Part shown: positions 1 to 5,081 of the stretch, piece after piece
Layout of the letters: every line of letters begins with the position of its first letter
Numbering within the stretch: position 1 is the stretch's first letter
Translations under genes and position numbers: made by a program
Source: Alterinioella sp963975135
GTDB lineage: Bacteria > Pseudomonadota > Alphaproteobacteria > Rhodobacterales > Rhodobacteraceae
Length of the DNA stretch: 5,081 nt
Assembly: GCA_963975135.1 (NCBI GenBank)
Contig: CAXBGQ010000228.1
Location: forward strand, 1 to 5,081
Reading direction: 5' to 3'
The notes under the pieces: model-generated
The model's database searches: none
Seen by the model: the letters and a program-made list of their open reading frames with translations, nothing else
What the model was told of the DNA's origin: nothing

Positions 1-2286
1 AAAGGCCGCGGCGTGGCTTTCCGGAAAGCCGTATTCACCGAAGCCCTCGATCTGGGAAAAACACCGCTCGGCAAAGGGCAATTCGTACCCGCGATCCAGC
101 ATCCCGCCGATAAAGCGATCCCGGAAAGTGCTGATTGTGCCCATCCGGCGGAAGGTGGCCAGCGACCGGCGCAGACGGTCGGCCTCCTCGGCGGTGAAAC
201 CGGCGGCAACCACGGCAATCTGCATCGCCTGTTCCTGGAACAGCGGCACGCCCATCGTTTTGCCCAACACCTCGCGCAGCGCTTGCGAGGGGAACTCAAC
301 CGGCTCCTTGCCTTGCCGCCGGTTGATATAGGGATGAACCATGCCGCCCTGGATGGGGCCGGGGCGGACAATGGCCACCTCGATCACCAGATCATAAAAT
401 TCACGCGGCTTCATGCGCGGCAAAAAGTTCATCTGCGCGCGGCTTTCGACCTGAAACACCCCCACGGCATCGGCGACGCACAGCATGTCATATGTGGGCG
501 TGTCTGCTTGCGGTACGGTGGCGATGCTCAGGCTTGTGCCATCGTGCTGGTGCAGCAGGTCAAAGGATTTGCGGATGCAGGTCAGCATTCCAAGGCTCAG
601 GATATCGATTTTGAGGATGCCCAATGTATCGATATCGTCCTTGTCCCATTCGATAACGGTTCGCTCCTTCATCGCGGCGTTTTCAATTGGGCACAACTCG
701 TCCAGCCGCCCCTTGGTGATGACAAAGCCGCCAACATGCTGGCTGAGGTGACGCGGAAAGCCGATAACTTCGCCAATCAGGCGGATGGTCTGGGCCAGCC
801 TGCGGTCGTTCGGGTCAAGGCCAAGCTCGCGAATGCGATCGGGATCGGCCCCGCCATTCGACATGCCCCATATCTGGCTGGACAGGCCGGCGGTTACATC
901 CTGACTTAACCCCATCACCTTGCCCACCTCGCGGATTGCGGCACGGGATCGAAAATGGATCACCGTGGCGCAGAGCCCCGCCCGGTGACGCCCGTATTTC
1001 TCATAGATATGCTGGATTACCTCTTCGCGGCGTTCATGTTCGAAATCCACGTCGATATCAGGCGGGTCGCCCCGGTATTTTGATACAAACCGCTCAAACA
1101 CCATGGTGATCTGGTCAGGCCCGACATCGGTGATGCCAAGCGCATAGCACAAGATGGAATTGGCCGCCGAGCCGCGCCCCTGGCACAGAATACCAATGCC
1201 CCGCGCATATTGCACAATGTCATGCACGGTCAGGAAATAAGCGGCAAAGCCCAGCTCCTCGATCAAAGCCAGTTCTTTGGCGGCCAATTGTTGATACCGC
1301 TCCGGCACGCCATTGGGGCAGCGCCGTGCCAGCCCTTCGTCCGTTAACCGGATCAGCCGCGCTTGAGGTGTCTCGCCGGCGGCGATCTCATCGGGATATT
1401 CATAGCTAAGCTCGCTCAGGCAAAAGCTGCATTTGGCGGCAATTTCCAACGAGCGGCGAATGGCGGCGGGATGCGTGCGGTAGAGGCGCGCCATATCATC
1501 CGCGCCTTTCAGCCGCCGTTCTGCATTGGGCAGGGCGCGGGTGCCAATCTGGTCAATGGTGATATGCTCTCGCATGCAGGTTAAGACATCGGCCAGTTGG
1601 CGGCGGTTTGCCCGGTGCATCAACACATCGCCCACCGCCACCATCGGCGCGGCAGTTTTATGCGCCAGACGGGCACATCGGGCCAAATGAGCCTGATCGC
1701 TACCGTCATATCTTGGGGCTGCCCCAAGAAACACCTGACCGGGAAAGCGTTGAACCGCCTTGCGAATATGGGCGCTTGCGTGCAGTTCCGTGGCATCAGG
1801 CGGCAGGGCAATCAGGATCATACCTTTGCAGCCCGCCAGCATGTCGGACAGGAGCAGATGACAGCCGCCCTTTTCGGCCCGTCGCTTGCCCACGGTTAAA
1901 AGCCGGGTCAAACGGGCATAGGCGTCTCTGTCGCGCGGCAGGGCGATCCACTCGACCGGGCTGTCACCCAGTACAAGGCGGCAGCCAACAATCAGTTTGG
2001 GCAGCTTGAGCGTCACGGGCCGTTCAATCGGGTGCGGCGTGCCAACTTCCTGACGCGAGCATGAATCGAGCTGGTGTTGGGACCGGATTTCGATGGCCTC
2101 TTCGGCCTCGCGGCGCAATTCCTTCAGGGCCGAATAGGCCCGTACCACACCGGCCAGCGAATTGTGGTCTGTTATGGCAATGGCCTCCAACCCCAGTTCG
2201 GCCGCGCGGGTTATCAGCTCTTCGGGGTGGGATGCGCCGGTCAGAAAGGTGAAATTGCTGGTCACGCACAGTTCTGCATAGCTCAT
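1..2286 (-). CDS. dnaE2: Error-prone DNA polymerase DnaE2 (ImuC), C-terminus beyond window
   Basis: C-family DNA polymerase alpha subunit of the translesion type, the catalytic partner of ImuA and ImuB in damage-induced mutagenesis. The frame is open for 762 codons from an ATG at 2286 and leaves the window without a stop; DnaE2 proteins are usually somewhat over 1000 aa, so about the last quarter to third is missing. An N-terminal PHP domain covers roughly residues 3-250 (AELCVTSNFTFLTGASHPEEL, AITDHNSLAGVVRA). The polymerase palm carries GRGSAANSILCYALG (370-384), PPDIDVDF (408-415, with the predicted catalytic acids D412 and D414) and LKIDILSLGML (558-568, third acid D561). Downstream are the DnaE2-typical ESRAQM (614-619), VRPGPIQGGMVHPY (640-653), LFQEQAMQIA (682-691) and GFGEYGFPESHAA (748-760). 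The first PHP metal-ligand motif, HxH in many relatives, reads C7-V-T9. The start overlaps the imuB stop as ATGA and follows a good ribosome binding site. The family assignment is secure. Confidence 0.96.
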   Translation of the reverse strand, partial: MSYAELCVTSNFTFLTGASHPEELITRAAELGLEAIAITDHNSLAGVVRAYSALKELRREAEEAIEIRSQHQLDSCSRQEVGTPHPIERPVTLKLPKLIVGCRLVLGDSPVEWIALPRDRDAYARLTRLLTVGKRRAEKGGCHLLLSDMLAGCKGMILIALPPDATELHASAHIRKAVQRFPGQVFLGAAPRYDGSDQAHLARCARLAHKTAAPMVAVGDVLMHRANRRQLADVLTCMREHITIDQIGTRALPNAERRLKGADDMARLYRTHPAAIRRSLEIAAKCSFCLSELSYEYPDEIAAGETPQARLIRLTDEGLARRCPNGVPERYQQLAAKELALIEELGFAAYFLTVHDIVQYARGIGILCQGRGSAANSILCYALGITDVGPDQITMVFERFVSKYRGDPPDIDVDFEHERREEVIQHIYEKYGRHRAGLCATVIHFRSRAAIREVGKVMGLSQDVTAGLSSQIWGMSNGGADPDRIRELGLDPNDRRLAQTIRLIGEVIGFPRHLSQHVGGFVITKGRLDELCPIENAAMKERTVIEWDKDDIDTLGILKIDILSLGMLTCIRKSFDLLHQHDGTSLSIATVPQADTPTYDMLCVADAVGVFQVESRAQMNFLPRMKPREFYDLVIEVAIVRPGPIQGGMVHPYINRRQGKEPVEFPSQALREVLGKTMGVPLFQEQAMQIAVVAAGFTAEEADRLRRSLATFRRMGTISTFRDRFIGGMLDRGYELPFAERCFSQIEGFGEYGFPESHAAAF

Positions 2287-3749
2287 GCGAATTCCCCCTG
2301 AACAAACCAACCGGGGCTTTGCGGAGTATAAAACAGCCAAAGCCGCCGCCCTTGTTCGGTATCAACCTTCCAATAGTCACGCAGGCCAGAGCGCCAGTTT
2401 TCATCCGATAACCACCATTCCGGCGCAATACGTTCTGGCCCTGTTGCGCGGCCTGTCGTCAGAGACATACGTCGCCAGCGAAAATGCCGGGGTGGGCGGG
2501 CTCCGGTCCCGCCGATTGGCTCCGGCGGAAACAGGCGTATCGGGCGCGGGCGCATTGCAACCCAGGGCCCGGCGGGCGCAGAATAGGCCGCAGGGGCAAT
2601 AATAAAGCTGCGTTCAGGGATATGGCTGTCGGCGGGCAGGAACCGCTGGATATTCTCCAGCCCGATCCGGGTGCCCAGCCGTGTGACCAGATCATCCAGC
2701 CCATCGTTGCGCCGGGTGCCGGCATGGCCGATCTGTTGAAACGGCAGCGCCTCTACCTGCGTGGCTTCCAGCCGCAGCTGATCGATCCCAAACCCTGCAT
2801 CGACGCGGTCCACCCCGCGCTGAAAGAGCGGCAGGATACGGGCAGCGTCGCGCAAGGGCCGGGCTAGCCGCAACTCAACCTGCTGATGCGCCTGATCGGT
2901 TCGCCGCAGAGTCAGGCGCAAGATGCGCGCGCCCATTTCCTGTGCCTTGAGCTTTATACAAAGCTGTTCCAACAGGCGTCCGGTCCCGGCCATGACGTCA
3001 GCGCTCAACCCAATAGGGTCGGGCATCGTGATCCGCACGCCGTAGCGCGGCGGCTCGGAGAGCGGTGAAATCTGCTCAGGCTGATCGCCCAACGCCTGGT
3101 CCAGCCGCAACAGCACTTCCGGCCCAAAGCGGCGTGTCACTGTCGGGCGCGGCAATGCGACCAGATCGGCGACATTGCGCACCCCAAGCCGTTGCAGCGC
3201 AACATCGGCTTTTCCGTCCAACCGCAGCGCCGCCACGGGCAGGGGGGCGATGCTGTTCAAGGTCTGGCCCGGCCCGGCACTCCCTTCGTCATAATGCGCC
3301 AAGCCCCAGGCCGCCCCGCGCGTATCGGCCACCCCGATCCGGACCGACAGTCCCGCCCGGGCCAGCCGCTGGCGCATATCCGACAAAAGTGCAGCCTCGC
3401 CGCCGAACAAATGCGCAGCACCGGTGATGTTAAGCGCCAGCCCGTCATCGCCTTCCAGGCCCACCCAAGGGCAATAGCGTGTTGCCCACCGCGCCAATGC
3501 GCGCCGAAACCTTTGATCAGCCGATATATCCGCCGTACGGCTTTGCAGGTCGGTGCAAAACGCGCGCGCATCGGAATAGGACATGCCCCGGTGCAACCCT
3601 TGCTGCTCGGCATGCCGGTTCAGGCAATAAAGGCGGTTTGTATTGTTCTGCTTAAGCGTCAGTGCAAAAGGGGCATCAACCGGCCAAGCCCTGAGAACCC
3701 GGTCACTCGCCAGCCTTGGAAACCACAATGATACGACGCGTGTCTGCAT
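2283..3749 (-). CDS. imuB: ImuB, Y-family-like mutasome scaffold (non-catalytic polymerase homologue)
   Basis: In the known system ImuB bridges DnaE2, ImuA and the beta clamp. The 488 aa from the chosen ATG fit the family's usual size of about 500. The N-terminus VVSLWFPRLASDRVLR (5-20) matches the Y-family fold but has Trp-Phe-Pro where active polymerases carry the first catalytic Asp. The second site reads LALNITGAAHLFGGE (104-118), with no Asp-Glu pair. A helix-hairpin-helix-like thumb lies near 185-209 (LQRLGVRNVADLVALP), followed by a little-finger-like region. The C-terminus has the ImuB features PADSHIPER (372-380), RPIRLFPPEPI (402-412) and APEWWL...RDYWKV...GRRLWLFY (442-474). A possible clamp-binding segment is QVEALPF (331-337). 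The start is uncertain: ATG at 3749 or 3761, neither with a good ribosome binding site. The open frame extends up to 3887, but that extension only shadows imuA. imuB overlaps imuA by 47 bases (59 if it starts at 3761). Confidence 0.93.
   Translation of the reverse strand: MQTRVVSLWFPRLASDRVLRAWPVDAPFALTLKQNNTNRLYCLNRHAEQQGLHRGMSYSDARAFCTDLQSRTADISADQRFRRALARWATRYCPWVGLEGDDGLALNITGAAHLFGGEAALLSDMRQRLARAGLSVRIGVADTRGAAWGLAHYDEGSAGPGQTLNSIAPLPVAALRLDGKADVALQRLGVRNVADLVALPRPTVTRRFGPEVLLRLDQALGDQPEQISPLSEPPRYGVRITMPDPIGLSADVMAGTGRLLEQLCIKLKAQEMGARILRLTLRRTDQAHQQVELRLARPLRDAARILPLFQRGVDRVDAGFGIDQLRLEATQVEALPFQQIGHAGTRRNDGLDDLVTRLGTRIGLENIQRFLPADSHIPERSFIIAPAAYSAPAGPWVAMRPRPIRLFPPEPIGGTGARPPRHFRWRRMSLTTGRATGPERIAPEWWLSDENWRSGLRDYWKVDTEQGRRLWLFYTPQSPGWFVQGEFA
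2294..2299 (-). promoter_or_regulatory. Ribosome binding site of dnaE2
   Basis: AGGGGG on the minus strand ends 7 bases before the dnaE2 ATG at 2286. It lies inside the last codons of imuB, so dnaE2 can be translated both by coupling through the ATGA overlap and by direct ribosome binding. It is the clearest Shine-Dalgarno sequence in the cassette and supports the chosen dnaE2 start. Confidence 0.7.
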
Positions 3750-4257
3750 CCCATCGAACATTCCAGATACCAAATGTTCCCGATTTGTTCTTGATAAGCT
3801 GCCACTGCTGCAGAGTCGAGTCGTTCGGGTCGAAAACCGGGGCACACTGCCACCGGGTCTCTGCGGCATTGCTGCCCATGCCTTCAAAGATAATGGCCAG
3901 AGCGGTTGTCTTGCCTTCTTTGGCCGCCAGTTGCAGCCGCCGCCCTGCGGTCAAACCCAGAGGTTTGCTCAGTTCCATGACAACAAGAGAAACCGCACCT
4001 GAACGCAGGGCTTCTTCGGCCACGCCCAAAACCTCAGCCTGATCTTTCGCCGCCGCTTCGAGAAGGTTCCGGGCATCGAAAAAAGCGCTGAACCCAACCG
4101 GGTGTATCCTGTCAGCCTGCCAGCGTTCGCGAACCCACAGAACCGGCCCGCCCACCTGTGCGCCCAGCGAGAAAGCAAAAAACAATGCGCCGGGGCCGCA
4201 TACTTCATGCATGCGGTATTTCTTTGGCAGGGGATATGCGGCATCGAAATCGGTCAT
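3703..4257 (-). CDS. imuA: ImuA, RecA/SulA-like mutasome accessory protein
   Basis: A protein of 184 aa, first gene of the cassette. ImuA proteins are small RecA-related factors that work with ImuB and DnaE2 and are needed for induced mutagenesis. Visible family features are the N-terminal HEVCGPGALFFAFSLGAQ (17-34) followed by GGPVLWV (36-42), which corresponds to the RecA P-loop region but lacks a GxxxxGK[TS] Walker A. Next come the helix and strand AEVLGVAEEALRSGAVSLVVMEL (74-96), the GRRLQLAAKEGKTTALAIIFEG segment (105-126), and the C-terminal WQLIKNKSGTFGIWNVRWD (152-170). The start at 4257 is preferred because the conserved part begins soon after it. An upstream in-frame ATG at 4305, with GGAG two bases before it, would add 16 residues that do not look like the family and would overlap the likely promoter. 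The 3' end overlaps imuB and contains a LexA-box-like sequence. Confidence 0.9.
   Translation of the reverse strand: MTDFDAAYPLPKKYRMHEVCGPGALFFAFSLGAQVGGPVLWVRERWQADRIHPVGFSAFFDARNLLEAAAKDQAEVLGVAEEALRSGAVSLVVMELSKPLGLTAGRRLQLAAKEGKTTALAIIFEGMGSNAAETRWQCAPVFDPNDSTLQQWQLIKNKSGTFGIWNVRWDADTRRIIVVSKAGE
3776..3790 (-). promoter_or_regulatory. Putative LexA (SOS) box inside the end of imuA, just before imuB
   Basis: The minus strand reads GAACAAATCGGGAAC, an exact GAAC-N7-GAAC direct repeat (GTTC-N7-GTTC on the plus strand). This is the known LexA operator form in alphaproteobacteria, and the AT-rich run after the first GAAC also resembles described boxes. It ends 14 bases before the ATG at 3761 and 26 before the ATG at 3749. 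I found no second match in the window. The caution is that these bases encode ImuA residues KNKSGT, a region that may be conserved for protein reasons, and no strong promoter accompanies the box. Confidence 0.5.
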
Positions 4258-4284
4258 GGTGGAATTAAATAAACCAACTAAGAC

Positions 4285-4312
4285 AGTATAGCGAGTGCCG
4301 CCCATTGCTCCA
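4285..4312 (-). promoter_or_regulatory. Weak candidate sigma-70-type promoter of imuA
   Basis: On the minus strand, TATACT (4290-4285) is one base from the -10 consensus. TGGAGC (4312-4307), 16 bases upstream, is a poor -35; a better-looking TTGAGC (4318-4313) sits 22 bases away, which is too far. Transcription would begin near 4278, giving a leader of about 20 bases before the ATG at 4257. No GAAC-N7-GAAC operator overlaps it. The call rests on pattern alone. Confidence 0.3.
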
Positions 4313-4372
4313 GCTCAAGCTCAGTGAAGGTACCTGCGAGCGCAAAATTGGGTTTCTCTGCAATCTCACCAC

Positions 4373-4383
4373 CCTATGATAGG
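4373..4383. repeat. Short perfect palindrome CCTAT-G-ATAGG
   Basis: Five-base arms around a single central base, in the low-G+C part of the gap upstream of imuA. It lies about 90-115 bases before the imuA start. It is short enough to be chance; a dimeric regulator site is possible but unsupported. Confidence 0.3.
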
Positions 4384-4391
4384 ATCCCTTG

Positions 4392-4406
4392 CCAACCTTG
4401 GGTTGG
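4392..4406. repeat. Inverted repeat CCAACC-TTG-GGTTGG
   Basis: Perfect six-base arms with a three-base loop, 9 bases from the neighbouring CCTATGATAGG palindrome. It could form a small hairpin in RNA from either strand, but no T-run follows on either side, so it is not a typical intrinsic terminator. Function unknown. Confidence 0.35.
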
Positions 4407-4634
4407 TGTTGAGGAGCTCTGAAGAGGGGCGCGTCCTCTAGATACATGAAAAACAAGGGATTGGCGCGGCTTCCTTAAGACTTCAAATATCCCATCCCCA
4501 CCATTTTCCTTGTTCCCAGGATAAGCCCCGTCTGCGGGTGCGTTGCCAGATTGCCGCGCTGACCGGCGGTTCCACGGGGCGCGGACGTGTCTCGGCCGGG
4601 CCTTGGCGCACAGAGTGGGTGGCGCGCGTCTCTC

Positions 4635-5081
4635 CTAGCCCGGGAAAACTCCGGCAAAGGCGGCCATGATGATCGTGATCGCAGAGGTTACGCCCAGCAC
4701 CGCGGCAAGCAGGCGCGGCAGCGGTAATTCCGGTTTGTCTCCGGCGGTGCGATACATCGGCACGACAATGCGCAGATAAACCCCGAGCGCCAGAACCGAG
4801 TTCAGGATACCGATCACCACCAGCCAGAGGAACCCGGCCTCGACCGCGGCGGCAAAGAGATAGACCTTTCCGACAAAACCGAAAAGCGGCGGGATGCCGG
4901 TCAGCGACAAAAGAAAGATCACCATCGCGGCACCTGCGATCGGGCGCTTTCGGCCAAACCCGGTCATGTCGTCCAATTCGCGCCCGGCGATCATCACGAT
5001 GGCAAACGCCCCCAGGTTCATCGCCACATAGGCGGCGGCGAAGACGATGGTGCCGGGCAGGGCCAGCGGGCTGACCCCAAG
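4635..5081 (-). CDS. nuoN: NADH-quinone oxidoreductase subunit N (NuoN-like), C-terminal part
   Basis: The last 148 residues of a proton-antiporter-like membrane subunit of respiratory complex I; the N-terminal part lies beyond the right edge. The fragment is strongly hydrophobic, with about four membrane segments (roughly 11-31, 48-69, 83-110 and 123-145). It carries the family signature FLLSLTGIPPLFGFVGKVYLF (56-76) with the conserved lysine K72 in the proton path, preceded by AYVAMNLGAFAIV (17-29) and a loop ELDDMTGFGRKRP (35-47). The stop is TAG at 4637-4635. In many alphaproteobacteria the main nuoN is followed by a biotin-protein ligase gene (birA); here no such gene follows. This may be a second complex I set or a rearranged neighbourhood. 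Related antiporter subunits (NuoM/L, MrpD) are less likely because of the short C-terminus. It is probably not functionally linked to the mutagenesis cassette. Confidence 0.85.
   Translation of the reverse strand, partial: LGVSPLALPGTIVFAAAYVAMNLGAFAIVMIAGRELDDMTGFGRKRPIAGAAMVIFLLSLTGIPPLFGFVGKVYLFAAAVEAGFLWLVVIGILNSVLALGVYLRIVVPMYRTAGDKPELPLPRLLAAVLGVTSAITIIMAAFAGVFPG

Larger units (their letters stand above)
4258..4634. other. Gap between nuoN-like gene and imuA, no convincing gene
   Basis: These 377 bases hold no reading frame I can assign on either strand; the short open frames present (up to about 60 codons) have no recognisable content. The half next to imuA (4261-4500) is about 50% G+C by hand count, against about 65% in a sampled stretch of nuoN. 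The half next to nuoN (4501-4634) is G+C-rich again. The first half contains two short palindromes and the promoter candidate. I see no tRNA, no intrinsic terminator with a T-run after nuoN, and no complete insertion-sequence ends. The composition step could mark an old insertion or rearrangement point. Confidence 0.6.

Noticed and set aside
601..636. Inverted repeat GATATCGAT ... ATCGATATC with an 18-base spacer
   Set aside because: It lies in the dnaE2 catalytic region and is explained by codons for the repeated Asp-Ile-Asp residues (DDIDT and KIDIL).
13..909. Long plus-strand open frame of 298 codons
   Set aside because: It lies wholly antisense to the well-conserved dnaE2 frame, its translation has no recognisable family, and such frames are common opposite G+C-rich genes.
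3192..3731. Plus-strand open frame of 179 codons
   Set aside because: Antisense to imuB, low-complexity Arg/Pro/Gln-rich translation, no family features.
4125..4136. Palindrome GTTCGCGAAC resembling an SOS site
   Set aside because: The half-sites face each other with a two-base gap, matching neither the alphaproteobacterial GTTC-N7-GTTC form nor the GAAC-N4-GTTC form of Gram-positives; it is inside imuA coding sequence.
4278..4376. Stop-to-stop 31-codon minus-strand segment reading PNFALAGTFTELELEQWAAL within it
   Set aside because: It looks somewhat protein-like and could be the tail of a lost gene, but it is too short, has no start codon with a ribosome site, and matches no family I know.
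4265..4456. Minus-strand frame of 63 codons (TTG start) in the gap
   Set aside because: No ribosome site, no recognisable content, runs across the likely promoter and imuA leader.
4540..4634. Possible terminator after nuoN
   Set aside because: G+C-rich with weak inverted repeats (CCGGC/GCCGG) but no strong stem and no T-run on the minus strand.
4475..4657. Minus-strand frame of 60 codons overlapping the nuoN end
   Set aside because: Overlaps nuoN in another frame, Arg/Gly-rich as expected from G+C-rich sequence, no recognisable content.

Overview
The window is about 60% G+C and every gene found is on the minus strand. Read in transcription order (right to left), it holds the 3' end of a complex I membrane subunit gene (nuoN-like), a 377-base gap, and then a tightly packed imuA-imuB-dnaE2 mutagenesis cassette. 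The dnaE2 gene runs off the left edge. The three-gene cassette, the style of its proteins (ImuB beginning VVSLWFPRLASDR, ImuA lacking a proper Walker A motif) and the base composition point to an alphaproteobacterium. A Rhodobacterales-like relative is most likely, but this is judged from protein style and not from a search.

Layout. Positions 4635-5081 hold the last 148 residues of a NuoN-type antiporter-like subunit. Positions 4258-4634 hold no convincing gene; the part next to imuA is clearly poorer in G+C (about 50%), has two short perfect palindromes, and carries one weak promoter-like element. Positions 3703-4257 hold imuA (184 aa). Positions 2283-3749 hold imuB (488 aa), whose start lies inside the end of imuA. 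Positions 1-2286 hold the first 762 codons of dnaE2, joined to imuB by an ATGA start/stop overlap. The dnaE2 frame is open over its whole visible length and ends only because the window ends.

How the genes work together. In the known ImuA/ImuB/DnaE2 (ImuC) system, DnaE2 is the catalytic translesion polymerase. ImuB is a Y-family-like scaffold that has lost its catalytic acids and links DnaE2 to the sliding clamp. ImuA is a RecA-related accessory protein. Together they cause damage-induced mutagenesis under LexA control. The overlaps seen here suggest translational coupling of all three products.

The most interesting point is regulatory. The only GAAC-N7-GAAC sequence found in the window, which matches the alphaproteobacterial LexA box, is not in front of imuA. 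It lies inside the 3' end of imuA, 15-27 bases before the possible imuB starts. No undescribed system was found; this is a recognisable SOS mutasome locus with a possibly unusual operator position.
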